Part shown: in pieces, positions 8,428-18,705 of the stretch | How the letters are laid out: each line of letters begins with the position of its first letter | Position numbering within the stretch: position 1 is the stretch's first letter | NCBI GenBank assembly: GCA_019244185.1 | Contig: JAFATB010000010.1 | Span: 1-64,000, forward strand | Length of the DNA: 64,000 nucleotides | Source: Acidobacteriota bacterium | Lineage (GTDB): Bacteria > Acidobacteriota > Thermoanaerobaculia > Gp7-AA8 | Direction: 5' to 3' | Notes under the pieces: model-generated | Seen by the model: the letters and a program-made list of their open reading frames with translations, nothing else | Databases searched by the model: none | Told to the model about the DNA's origin: nothing | Translations under genes and position numbers: made by a program

Positions 8428-9330
8428 GTGACCAACGAGATCGGCTCTTTCCTCGACTACCTGACGTACGAGCGGAACGTCTCGCCGAACACGATTTCCG
8501 CGTATCGCGACGATCTCGAATCGTTCGTCTCCTTCCTCTGCAACGACTACTTCACGATGGGCCGCGATCAGCTCGACTTAGGCCGCGTCGATCACCTGAC
8601 CGTCCGCTCGTATCTCGCGCATCTCGCGCGCCGCAAGCTCGCGCGGACGTCGATCGCGCGCCACCTCTCCGCGCTGCGCTCGTTCTTCAAGTTCCTCGTG
8701 CGCGACGGCAGCGTCGCCGCGAATCCCGCGCGCGCCGTCGCGACGCCGAAGAAGGAGAAGCATCTGCCCGTGGTCATGCAGCCGTCCGACGTCGCGCTGC
8801 TGCTCGAACAGCCGGACGCGTCGATGCCCCTCGGCGCGCGCGACGCGGCATACCTCGAGCTGCTCTACGCGTCCGGTCTGCGCATCAGCGAGCTGACCGG
8901 CATCGACATCGACGATCTCGAACTGCGCGCGCGTCTGGTGAAGGTGCACGGCAAAGGCTCGAAAGAGCGCATCGTTCCGTTCGGCACGAAGGCGGAAGCG
9001 GCGCTGCGCGCGTGGCTCGCCGTGCGCGGCGATCTCGTGCACGATCCGGAAGAGCAGGCCGTGTTCGTCAACTATCGCGGCCAGCGCATCACCACGCGCA
9101 GCGTGCGTCGGCTCTTCGACGGCTACGTCCGCGCGGCCGCATTGCAGAGCGGCGTCTCGCCGCACACGCTGCGGCATTCGTTCGCGACGCATCTCCTGAA
9201 CGCCGGCGCCGACCTGCGCGGAATTCAGGAACTGCTCGGGCACTCGTCGCTGTCGACGACCCAGAAGTACACGCATCTCAACGACTGGCAGTTGATGGCT
9301 GTTTACAAGAAGGCACATCCGCGCGCCTGA
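8428..9330 (+). CDS. xerC: XerC/XerD-type tyrosine recombinase
   Basis: The 300-residue protein is a chromosome-dimer-resolution type site-specific recombinase. The N-terminal SAM-like DNA-binding domain spans about residues 1-100 and the catalytic domain follows. All six active residues are visible: Arg152 (ASGLRISEL), Lys176 (HGKGSKER), His246 and Arg249 (HTLRHSF), His272 (LLGHSS) and the nucleophile Tyr281. Length and motifs favour a housekeeping Xer protein rather than an integron or phage integrase, and no att-like repeats or cargo are nearby. XerC versus XerD cannot be settled without a second copy to compare. Start codon is GTG. Confidence 0.88.
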   Translation: MTNEIGSFLDYLTYERNVSPNTISAYRDDLESFVSFLCNDYFTMGRDQLDLGRVDHLTVRSYLAHLARRKLARTSIARHLSALRSFFKFLVRDGSVAANPARAVATPKKEKHLPVVMQPSDVALLLEQPDASMPLGARDAAYLELLYASGLRISELTGIDIDDLELRARLVKVHGKGSKERIVPFGTKAEAALRAWLAVRGDLVHDPEEQAVFVNYRGQRITTRSVRRLFDGYVRAAALQSGVSPHTLRHSFATHLLNAGADLRGIQELLGHSSLSTTQKYTHLNDWQLMAVYKKAHPRA

Positions 9331-9340
9331 CTCGCGGCCA

Positions 9341-9346
9341 TAGAAT
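9341..9346 (+). promoter_or_regulatory. -10 element TAGAAT before a GTG start
   Basis: TAGAAT is followed by 7 bases and then the GTG at 9354. This is the same layout as upstream of xerC, with no Shine-Dalgarno. Confidence 0.55.
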
Positions 9347-9353
9347 CGAGCGC

Positions 9354-11192
9354 GTGATCCGCGCGATCGTCCACCACGGCTTCCTCGGCGAAGCGATCGA
9401 ATACTTCGCCGTCGTCGTCGGTCCGGACGTCGACCGCCGCTTCTTCTTCGAGCAGATCAAGTCCGCGCGCGGCGACGTCGTGCGCTACTTCGGCGGCAAC
9501 TCGGAGATCGTCCTCAATCCCGAGGGCGTGCGCTTTCGCGGGAACGGCGGCATGTTCGGCGAGTACATGTTCGGCGGGCATCTCCCCGTCGGCGATCTGC
9601 TCAACGAGGAAGTCGTCAACCGCCTCGTTCTCTTCGGCACGACCATCGATCCGCGCTCGCACGAGCTGCGCTTCACGCCGAACACGGAAGGCTTCGAGCG
9701 GTGGGAGAACCTCTTCCTGCAGGGCAACGCCGTCGCGAATCATTTCTTCTTCGTCGACGACCGCAAGCGTCTGCCCGACGTCGGCGACCGTCAGGAGAAG
9801 ACGCTCAAGAGCACGGGCAAGCTGCTCAAGCGCTCGCGCAAAGTCGGCGCGGGGCAGTTCCTCGCGCTCGCGCACGAGATGCTCGACGCGCTCGGCGAGC
9901 CGGAGACGACGCTGGTCATCGTGCGCGTCGTGCATCGCGCCAATCAGCGGCTCGCGGAGCTGTGCCGCAATGCATACGCGGCGTCGCAGTCGCTCGACGA
10001 CGTTGCGAGCGCGCTCGCCGACGAGGCCATCGAGCCGTATCAGCGCGAGCGCATCCAGATCGACGTCATCTATCACCATCGCGACAACCAGGAGCTCATC
10101 GACGAGTACAAACGCATCCTCGCGTCGTGCGCCGGCTCGACCATCGACTCGTCGGCGCGGGCGCGGCTCATGCGCCTGCGCACGCTCTCGCTGCGCAACG
10201 AAGTGCCGCTCTCGATCTTCGACACGCTCGAAGAGATCGTGTTGCAGGAGCCGCGCGCGGTCGTTCGGAAAGAAGACGAGGCCGATTACATCCAGTCCAC
10301 GCGCGAGATCCTCGGCGGCTTCCTCCTCGGTCGCAACATCACCCGCAAGCTCTCCTCGCTCGATCTCGTGCAGCTGATGGAGAACAAGCAGCGCGCCGCC
10401 GCGATGCGCGACCAGACGTTCGAGGAGGTGCTGCTCGAGACCGGCCGCCTCATCGACGAGATCGGCCGCGAGGAAGAGGATTACGAACGCCTCGAATCGT
10501 TCGGCGAGCTGGTGACGCTCTTCGACCGCATCGATCACACCACGACGCTGGTCAACAAGCTCGCCTTCATGGACGACGTCGAGCTGTCGCCCGAACAGGT
10601 GCGGTCGCTGCTCGGCAACATGCAGGTCTTCGAGAAGCTGCGTCGCGGCCTCTTTCAGCAGCTCTTCATCGATCCGGTCGTGAACAACGAGTACGCGCTC
10701 GCCTACGGCAAGAAGAAGCTCTACGCGCTGACGCTCGGCCTGATCTCGATCGAGAACAACGAGGAGTCGATCGCCGGCGTGGTCGACGCGATCGTCTCGA
10801 TCAACCGCCACGAGCGCGCGTACTTTGCCGCGTACAACCTCGCGCGCCGGCGCATGGCGAACTTCTATCTCGAGCTCAACACCGCCGAAGGACGCGAGAC
10901 GTTCCGCCGCGAGATCCGCGCCGAGATCACGCACGATCCCGCGCTGCGCGACCTGCACGACTTCATCAACGAGTCGCTGCTCGAGGAAGTGATCACGAAG
11001 ATCCGCCTCGAGGCCTTCTACATCAACCAGCTGCTGCCGCGCATCGTCGAAGAGCACGATCCGAAGCTGCGCAACGACTTCCTGTCGAACTCCGGTCTCG
11101 ATCGCTTCCAGGTCGAAGAGCTCGAGCGCGAGTACTTCGAGATGCGCGCGTTCCCGCCGCAGCTGCTCGATGTGATCCAGCGGCCCGCGTAG
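9354..11192 (+). CDS. Conserved protein of unknown function, resembles TIGR04442 family
   Basis: The 612-residue product is soluble, acidic and largely helical after a beta-rich N-terminal 100 residues (FGGNSEIVLNPEGVRF, GNGGMFGEYMFGG). From memory it matches the uncharacterised TIGR04442 family found in some deltaproteobacteria and relatives; this is recall, not a search. No catalytic motif, signal peptide or membrane segment is evident. The GTG at 9354 is chosen because conservation starts there and a TAGAAT hexamer precedes it; the frame is open upstream through xerC but that part is a shadow. Its neighbours do not reveal a role. Confidence 0.75.
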   Translation: MIRAIVHHGFLGEAIEYFAVVVGPDVDRRFFFEQIKSARGDVVRYFGGNSEIVLNPEGVRFRGNGGMFGEYMFGGHLPVGDLLNEEVVNRLVLFGTTIDPRSHELRFTPNTEGFERWENLFLQGNAVANHFFFVDDRKRLPDVGDRQEKTLKSTGKLLKRSRKVGAGQFLALAHEMLDALGEPETTLVIVRVVHRANQRLAELCRNAYAASQSLDDVASALADEAIEPYQRERIQIDVIYHHRDNQELIDEYKRILASCAGSTIDSSARARLMRLRTLSLRNEVPLSIFDTLEEIVLQEPRAVVRKEDEADYIQSTREILGGFLLGRNITRKLSSLDLVQLMENKQRAAAMRDQTFEEVLLETGRLIDEIGREEEDYERLESFGELVTLFDRIDHTTTLVNKLAFMDDVELSPEQVRSLLGNMQVFEKLRRGLFQQLFIDPVVNNEYALAYGKKKLYALTLGLISIENNEESIAGVVDAIVSINRHERAYFAAYNLARRRMANFYLELNTAEGRETFRREIRAEITHDPALRDLHDFINESLLEEVITKIRLEAFYINQLLPRIVEEHDPKLRNDFLSNSGLDRFQVEELEREYFEMRAFPPQLLDVIQRPA

Positions 11193-11293
11193 AGCGCGCC
11201 GCTCCGCTGCATCCAGCGACCCGTTCGCTGCACGCGCCGCCTGTTGACTGCAAAAGGCAACGCCGCACGCGCGGAGCGCCGCATCGTCTGCGC

Positions 11294-12211
11294 ATGCGAA
11301 ACGCCCTCCTCGCCTTCGTTCTGCTGCTCGTCGCCGGCGTCGCCGCGGCCGCCACGCCGCGCGACGCGCTGCTCGTCGACACCGCCTGGCTCAAACAACA
11401 TCTGCACGATCGCAACCTCGTGCTACTGCAGGTCGGCGACCAGGCGAGCTTCGACGCCGGCCACATCGCCGGCGCGCGCGGCATCACGCTGAAAGACGTC
11501 TCGGCCGGCGACGGCAACGGAAACGCGCTCTCGCTGGAGATGCCGAATGCCGCGGAGCTGCGCGAGAAGCTCGAGGCGCTCGGCATCTCCGACGACTCGC
11601 GCGTCATCGTGCTGTTCGGCACCGACTGGGTCACGCCGTCGACGCGCGTGCTCTTCACGCTGCAGTACGCCGGCCTCGGCGCGCGCGCGTCGCTGCTCGA
11701 CGGCGGCCTTCCCGCGTGGGTGCGCGCCGGCGGTGCGGTGACGAAGGCGCCGACGCCCGCGAAACGCGGCAAGCTCGCGCCGCTCGCGCTGCAGCCGATC
11801 GTCGTCGACGCCGCGACCGTGCGCGCGCGCCTCGGCACGCCCGGCTACGCGATCGTCGACGGCCGCGCGGCCGCGTTCTATGACGGCGTCGATCACGGCA
11901 TGAACCGCGACGGCAGCATGCATCGGCCCGGACACGTCCACGGCGCGCACAGCATTCCGTTCACCAGCATCGCCAACGACGACCTCATGGTGAAGTCGAC
12001 CGCCGAGCTGCGCGCGCTCTTCGACCGCGCCGGCGTCAAACCGCACGACACCGTGATCGGCTACTGCCACGTCGGCATGCAGACCACGGCCATGCTGCTC
12101 GCCGCGCGCATCCTCGATCATCCCGTGCTGCTCTACGACGGCTCGTTTCAGGACTGGTCGGGCCACGCGGATTACCCCGTCGACAACCCGAGCGAAGGCA
12201 GCGCGAAATGA
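11294..12211 (+). CDS. Secreted tandem-domain rhodanese (thiosulfate/mercaptopyruvate sulfurtransferase)
   Basis: The 305-residue protein has a Sec signal peptide (residues 1-20, cleavage near AAA-TPRD) followed by two rhodanese domains. The C-terminal active loop is GYCHVGMQTT with Cys258 as the persulfide-carrying nucleophile; the N-terminal domain lacks a cysteine at the matching loop (LFGTDWVTPSTR), as in two-domain sulfurtransferases. It is therefore probably a periplasmic sulfur-transfer enzyme. It is the first gene of a five-gene run with ATGA-type overlaps to YeeE/YedE-like channels, which points to thiosulfate or persulfide handling. Confidence 0.87.
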   Translation: MRNALLAFVLLLVAGVAAAATPRDALLVDTAWLKQHLHDRNLVLLQVGDQASFDAGHIAGARGITLKDVSAGDGNGNALSLEMPNAAELREKLEALGISDDSRVIVLFGTDWVTPSTRVLFTLQYAGLGARASLLDGGLPAWVRAGGAVTKAPTPAKRGKLAPLALQPIVVDAATVRARLGTPGYAIVDGRAAAFYDGVDHGMNRDGSMHRPGHVHGAHSIPFTSIANDDLMVKSTAELRALFDRAGVKPHDTVIGYCHVGMQTTAMLLAARILDHPVLLYDGSFQDWSGHADYPVDNPSEGSAK

Positions 12212-12783
12212 GCGGCGCGCCGCTCGCGGCCGACGACGTGCGTGAGGTGGATCGCGCTGCGTCGTCGCACGTGCAAGTGACGCGCGCGTACGCCGATCCA
12301 TACGTCGCCGGCGTCGCGCTCGGACTCGTGCTCCTCGCCGCCTTCGTCGTGATGGGCCGTGGCCTCGGCGCGTCCGGCGCCTTCGCATCGAGCGCCGCGG
12401 GAGTCGTTTCCGCGATCGCGCCGCGACGCGCCGCGACGAACGAGTACTTTGCGCGCTATCTCGCCGGCGACGGTCCGTGGCGCGACTGGCTGCTGTTCGA
12501 GTTGATCGGCGTGATCCTCGGCGGCTTTTTCCCGAGCATCCTTGCCGGCCGCTTCCGCTTCGAGATCGCGCGCGGCCCGCGCCTCGCGCGCACACCGCGA
12601 CTCGCGCTCGCCCTCGCCGGCGGCGCGCTGATGGGCACCGGCGCCGTCCTCGCGCGCGGCTGCACGAGCGGCCTCGCCCTCACCGGCGGCGCGCTGCTCT
12701 CGGTCGGCAGCTGGCTCTTCATCGCCGTCGCGTTCGCGAGCGCGTTCGCCGTCGCGCCGCTCGTGCGGAAGGCGTGGCGATGA
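12208..12783 (+). CDS. YeeE/YedE-family membrane protein, first half-size subunit (PmpA/B-like)
   Basis: The 191-residue integral membrane protein has about four to five hydrophobic segments and the family signature around Cys152 in ARGCTSGLALTGGALL. Full-length YeeE/TsuA thiosulfate channels are about 350 residues and contain two such halves; here the halves are separate genes, as in the Pmp persulfide-membrane-protein pairs. It overlaps the rhodanese gene by 4 bp and the second half by 4 bp, so the two probably form one channel. Transport of a reduced sulfur species is the family expectation; the exact substrate is inference. Confidence 0.82.
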   Translation: MSGAPLAADDVREVDRAASSHVQVTRAYADPYVAGVALGLVLLAAFVVMGRGLGASGAFASSAAGVVSAIAPRRAATNEYFARYLAGDGPWRDWLLFELIGVILGGFFPSILAGRFRFEIARGPRLARTPRLALALAGGALMGTGAVLARGCTSGLALTGGALLSVGSWLFIAVAFASAFAVAPLVRKAWR

Positions 12784-13361
12784 CCGCGCCGCTCGTCGAC
12801 TTCGCCGCCTTTAGCGCCGCGTCGCAACTCGCCATCGCCGTCTTCATCGGCCTCGCCTTTGGCTTCGCGCTCGAACGCGCCGGCCTCGGCGACGCGCGCA
12901 AGCTCGCGGGCCAGTTCTATGTCACCGACTTCACCGTCCTGAAAGTGATGTTCAGCGCGATCGTGACGGCGATGCTCGGCGCGTACTGGCTGGCGCGTCT
13001 CGGCGTCCTCGACCTCGCGCGCGTGTTCGTGCCGGAGACGTACGTCCTGCCGCAGCTCGCCGGCGGCGCGCTCTTCGGCATCGGCTTCGTGCTGGCCGGA
13101 CTCTGTCCCGGCACCTCGTGTGTCGCCGCCGCGACCGGCCGCGGCGACGGCGCGCTGACCGTCGTCGGCATGTTCGCGGGCGTCCTCGCCACCGGCCTCG
13201 CGTTCGCACCGCTGCGCGCGTTCTACGCGAGCACCGCGCGCGGCAGCCTCACGTTGCCGCAACTGCTCGACCTGCCGTACGGCGTCGTCGTCTGCGCGAT
13301 CGTCGCGATCGCGCTCGCCGTCTTCCGCATCGTCGAACGCTGGGAGCGACGCGCGGCATGA
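12780..13361 (+). CDS. YeeE/YedE-family membrane protein, second half-size subunit
   Basis: This 193-residue membrane protein is the partner half of the preceding gene. The signature is LAGLCPGTSCVAAATGRGDG with Cys109 and Cys114, matching the conserved cysteines that relay sulfur through TsuA-type channels. Several hydrophobic helices are evident. It starts within the stop of the previous gene (ATGA) and ends overlapping the next, so the whole set is one translationally coupled operon. Confidence 0.84.
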   Translation: MTAPLVDFAAFSAASQLAIAVFIGLAFGFALERAGLGDARKLAGQFYVTDFTVLKVMFSAIVTAMLGAYWLARLGVLDLARVFVPETYVLPQLAGGALFGIGFVLAGLCPGTSCVAAATGRGDGALTVVGMFAGVLATGLAFAPLRAFYASTARGSLTLPQLLDLPYGVVVCAIVAIALAVFRIVERWERRAA

Positions 13362-13903
13362 ATCGGACGCTCGCGATCGCGGCTCTCGTCCTCGGTGCGC
13401 TCGCCGCGATCGGCGGCAGTCCGTATCGCGCCCAGCACGCGAACGTCGACGCCGCGCGCCTCGCGCGCGCGATCGCGCACGAGGACGATCACGTGACCGC
13501 ACTCGAACTCGCGGAGTGGATCCGCGATCGCAAGCCGCGCCTGCGCATCATCGATCTCCGCTCCGAACGCGAGTTCGCGACGTATCACCTGCCGCGCGCC
13601 GAGCGCGTGCCGATCGAAGCAATTCCGTCGACGCCGTTCGCGCGCGACGAAACGCTCGTCCTGATCTCCGACGGCGGCGCGCATGCGGCGCAGGCGTGGG
13701 TGCTCCTGCAGTCGCTCGGCTACCGCGACGTCTACTTCCTCCGCGGCGGCCTCGGCGAATGGCTGGACGACGTGATGTCGCCGGCGAAGCCGAGCGATCT
13801 CACGCGCTACTTCGGCGGCGTTCCGCGCGCGACCGGCGACGAAGCGGCCTACGGTGGCGGCACGAGCGCCGCCGTGAAGGCGATGCGGAGACGCGGATGT
13901 TGA
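13358..13903 (+). CDS. Membrane-anchored rhodanese-like protein lacking the active-site cysteine
   Basis: The 181-residue product has an N-terminal hydrophobic anchor or signal (residues 4-20) and one rhodanese domain (about 45-150). The active loop, normally VVYCxxGxRS, reads VLISDGGAHAAQ, with Ser104 in place of cysteine, so it should not form a persulfide in the usual way. Surrounding landmarks (IDLRSEREFATYHLPRA, LQSLGYRDVYFLRGGLGEW) are intact, so the fold is kept. It ends in Gly-Cys; that terminal cysteine might be functional but this is speculative. A scaffold or sulfane-binding role in the operon is likely. Confidence 0.78.
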   Translation: MNRTLAIAALVLGALAAIGGSPYRAQHANVDAARLARAIAHEDDHVTALELAEWIRDRKPRLRIIDLRSEREFATYHLPRAERVPIEAIPSTPFARDETLVLISDGGAHAAQAWVLLQSLGYRDVYFLRGGLGEWLDDVMSPAKPSDLTRYFGGVPRATGDEAAYGGGTSAAVKAMRRRGC

Positions 13904-15219
13904 CGCTCGCGGTCGACACGCGTTCGCGCGATGCCGCGTTCTTCGCCGGCCTGCGCGCCCGCGAGTTCGCGCGGCTCGACGCGCAGCGGCTCGCGTATCT
14001 CGACTACACCGGCAGCGCGCTGTACGCGGAGTCGCAGCTCTACGCGCATCACGCACTGCTGCGGAGAGGCATCTTCGGCAACCCGCACTCCGACTCCGCG
14101 CCGTCGCGCGCGAGCACGGACGTCATCGATGCGGCGCGGCGCCGCGTGCTGCGGCACTTCGACGTCGACGAGCGCACGCACGCCGTCATCTTCACCGCGA
14201 ACACCAGCGCGGCCGTGAAGCTCGTCGCCGAGAGCTATCCGTTCGATGCGTCGACGTCGCTCGTGCTGTCGTCCGACAACCACAACTCCGTCCTCGGCAT
14301 CCGCGAGTACGCCGCGCGCGCCGGCGCCGCCGTGCACGCCATCGCGCTCGACGAAGAGCTGCGCCTGCGCGACGCACGCGCGACGCTCGCGGCTGCGAAG
14401 CGCGGCCTCTTCGCGTTCCCCGCGCAGTCGAATTTCTCCGGCGTGCGTCATCCGCTGGCACTCGTGAGCGACGCGCATCGTCTCGGCTTCGACGTGCTGC
14501 TCGACGCCGCCGCGTACGTGCCGAGCCACGCGCTCAGCCTTCGCGACGTGCCGGCGGATTTCACGGCGCTGTCGTTCTACAAACTCTTCGGCTATCCGAC
14601 CGGCCTCGGCGCGCTCATCGCGCGGCGCGACGCGCTCGCGAAACTGCGCCGCCCGTGGTTCGCCGGCGGCACGGTGCTCTTCGCGTCCGTCGCCGCGAAC
14701 ACGCATCGGCTGCGTCCCGGTCACGAGGCGTTCGAAGACGGCACGCCCGACTTTCTCAACATCGCCGCGCTCGATGCCGGCTTCGATCTGCTCGACGGCG
14801 CCGGGATGCCGCGCATCGCCGTGCACGTCGCGCATCTCACCGAACTGCTGCTCGATGGTCTGCTCGCGTTGCACAACGTTCGCGTGTATGGCCCGCGCGA
14901 TCTCACTGCGCGCGGCGGCACCATCGCGTTCAACATCCGCGGCGTGCCGTACTGGGACGTCGAAGCGTACGCGCGCGAGCGCGGCGTGGCCCTGCGCGGC
15001 GGCTGCTTCTGCAATCCCGGCGCATCCGAGGCGGCGTTTGGAATCGAAACGTCGCGCTTGCGCGGTTGCCTCGAAACGCTCGGCGCCGACTTCACTCCGC
15101 AGCGACTGGCCGCGTGCGCCGGCACCGTCGTCGGCGCCGTTCGTGCGTCGCTCGGACTGGCGAACAACGAAGCCGACGTCGCGCGCGCGCTCGACGTCAT
15201 CGCCTCGCTGTCGCGCTGA
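13897..15219 (+). CDS. Class V aminotransferase, molybdenum cofactor sulfurase-like (cysteine desulfurase fold)
   Basis: The 440-residue PLP enzyme most resembles the N-terminal desulfurase domain of MoCo sulfurases. The PLP lysine is Lys229 in LSFYKLFGYPTGLGALI, and the RGGCFCNPGASEA loop carries Cys370/Cys372, candidates for the persulfide-forming residue. The C-terminal MOSC domain of eukaryotic MoCo sulfurases is absent. It overlaps the degenerate rhodanese by 7 bp and is the last gene of the sulfur operon. It may liberate or accept sulfur brought in by the YeeE-like pair. Kynureninase-type or generic cysteine desulfurase activity cannot be excluded. Confidence 0.83.
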   Translation: MLTLAVDTRSRDAAFFAGLRAREFARLDAQRLAYLDYTGSALYAESQLYAHHALLRRGIFGNPHSDSAPSRASTDVIDAARRRVLRHFDVDERTHAVIFTANTSAAVKLVAESYPFDASTSLVLSSDNHNSVLGIREYAARAGAAVHAIALDEELRLRDARATLAAAKRGLFAFPAQSNFSGVRHPLALVSDAHRLGFDVLLDAAAYVPSHALSLRDVPADFTALSFYKLFGYPTGLGALIARRDALAKLRRPWFAGGTVLFASVAANTHRLRPGHEAFEDGTPDFLNIAALDAGFDLLDGAGMPRIAVHVAHLTELLLDGLLALHNVRVYGPRDLTARGGTIAFNIRGVPYWDVEAYARERGVALRGGCFCNPGASEAAFGIETSRLRGCLETLGADFTPQRLAACAGTVVGAVRASLGLANNEADVARALDVIASLSR

Positions 15220-15276
15220 CGACGCTTCCGGCACGCGGCCGCTACGCGCGTACAAGACGGCGGGTCGCATCGCGGC

Positions 15277-15282
15277 TACGCT
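15277..15282 (+). promoter_or_regulatory. -10 element TACGCT before ATG at 15290
   Basis: TACGCT is followed by 7 bases and the ATG, with no Shine-Dalgarno. The gene after it probably has its own leaderless transcript rather than reading through from the sulfur operon. Confidence 0.45.
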
Positions 15283-15289
15283 GGTCGCC

Positions 15290-15919
15290 ATGAAACGACT
15301 GCTCGGCTCCGTTGTGTTTCTGCTGCTGCTTCCGCTGATCGCCACCGCCGCGCCGGCGCCGCAGGATGCGATCGGCACGATCGCATCGCTGTTCACGAAG
15401 TACGACGTCGTCGGCATCCCCGAAGTGCATCGCATGGCCGAGACCCACGTCTTCCTGCGGCAGCTCGTCAGCGATCCGCGCATCACCCGCGTGATCGACG
15501 ACGTCGTGGTGGAGTCGGGCAACGCGCGTTATCAGGAGGTCATGGACCGCTACATCATGGGTGCGGACGTGCCGCTGGCGGAGGTCGAGCCGGCGTGGCG
15601 CGACACCACGATGTTCCTCGTGTGGGACTCGCCGTTGTACCGGCAATTGTTCGAGACCATCCGCAACGTCAACACCACGTTGCCGCGCGCGCATCGCATC
15701 CGCGTGCTCCTCGGCGACCCGCCCATTCCGTGGGAGCAGGTGAAGACCCGCGCGGATTACGAACGCTTCGCCGATCGCGACTTCTCGTATGCCGAGGTGG
15801 TGGATCGCGAGGTGTTCGCCAAACATCACAAGGCGCTGCTCATCGCGGGCGCGATGCACGTGTACGGCATGAGCTTCATCGGCGACCTGGACGACGCGCT
15901 CCGCTGCACGTCGCACTGA
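15290..15919 (+). CDS. Secreted ChaN/Tiki-superfamily-like protein, possibly truncated
   Basis: The 209-residue protein has a clear signal peptide (residues 1-20). The motif VVGIPEVHRMAETHVF resembles the GExH motif of ChaN/Tiki-type proteins, and conserved stretches GNARYQEVMDRYIMG, WRDTT and LLGDPPIPW match a widespread uncharacterised family. It ends soon after the LLIAGAMHVYG motif, whereas relatives I recall continue for several dozen residues, so the C-terminus may be lost. Function is unknown; metal or haem binding has been proposed for the superfamily. Confidence 0.65.
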   Translation: MKRLLGSVVFLLLLPLIATAAPAPQDAIGTIASLFTKYDVVGIPEVHRMAETHVFLRQLVSDPRITRVIDDVVVESGNARYQEVMDRYIMGADVPLAEVEPAWRDTTMFLVWDSPLYRQLFETIRNVNTTLPRAHRIRVLLGDPPIPWEQVKTRADYERFADRDFSYAEVVDREVFAKHHKALLIAGAMHVYGMSFIGDLDDALRCTSH

Positions 15920-15922
15920 CGC

Positions 15923-15928
15923 TATGCT
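15923..15928 (+). promoter_or_regulatory. -10 element TATGCT before the AraC regulator gene
   Basis: TATGCT is followed by 8 bases and the ATG at 15937. No Shine-Dalgarno is visible. Confidence 0.45.
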
Positions 15929-15936
15929 GTCGTCCG

Positions 15937-16697
15937 ATGAACGCCATCACCGCGGGCGAGGTGAGCCGGCAGATGACGGCGGGCGATTTTCGCGTCCACA
16001 TCACGCATCATCGCGCCGGCACCGGTCTCCGCCGCCACGATCATGAAGCGGCGTCGCTGCAACTCGTGCTCGGCGGAGGGTTCGAGGAGACGATCGGCTC
16101 CCGCACGTACGACTGCGAAGCCTCCTCGCTCATCTTCAAGCCTGCCGGCGCGCATCATGCCGACCGCTACACGGTGGCCGTCGATGCGGTTCTGATCGAA
16201 CTGCCGCACGCGCCGCACGCGGCGCTGGGTGAGATCGTCGTCCGCCGCGATCGCCGCTGCGTCGACGTCGCGCGTCGCATCGTCGCGAGCTCGATGGCTT
16301 CGCCGCTGGAGCTCGAATCGGAGATCGTCCGCGCGCTTTCGCTCGTCGAACCCGTCCCGTGTGCGCGCGAGCGCAGGCCGGCGTGGCTCGACGACGCGGT
16401 CGACCTCGCCCGCGGAGGCGCCTCGCTCTCGCAGATCGCCGCCGGCGTCGGCCGCCACCGCACGCACGTGGCACGCGCGTTCCGCGAGGCGTTCGGCGTC
16501 TCGGCCGGCGCGTTCGTGCGCGACGAACGGCTGCAGAGCGCGGCGCATCACTTGCGCTTCACCAAACGCGCGCTCCGCGACGTCGCCGCCGAGCACGGCT
16601 TCTTCGACCAGAGCCATTTCACGCGTGCATTCCGCGCGCGCTTCGGCGTCAGTCCCGCGGAGTACCGCGCGGGCATGAACTCTGCGCGGCGATTCGC

Positions 16698-16701
<4 letters not shown>
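15937..16701 (+). CDS. AraC family transcriptional regulator
   Basis: The 254-residue protein has an N-terminal cupin-like sensor region ([18 protein letters not shown] near residues 34-51) and a C-terminal double helix-turn-helix AraC domain (about 155-250) ending in the characteristic [19 protein letters not shown]. It should bind DNA and respond to a small ligand that is not identifiable here. Its stop overlaps the start of the DUF255 gene (ATGA), so the two are cotranscribed and the regulator may act on that unit. Confidence 0.88.
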
Positions 16702-18698
<1,997 letters not shown>

Positions 18699-18705
18699 CG
18701 CGAAC

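Noticed and set aside
8428..9330. Xer-type recombinase as the integrase of a mobile element
   Set aside because: No flanking att repeats, tRNA target, cargo or composition change was seen, and its motifs fit housekeeping Xer proteins.
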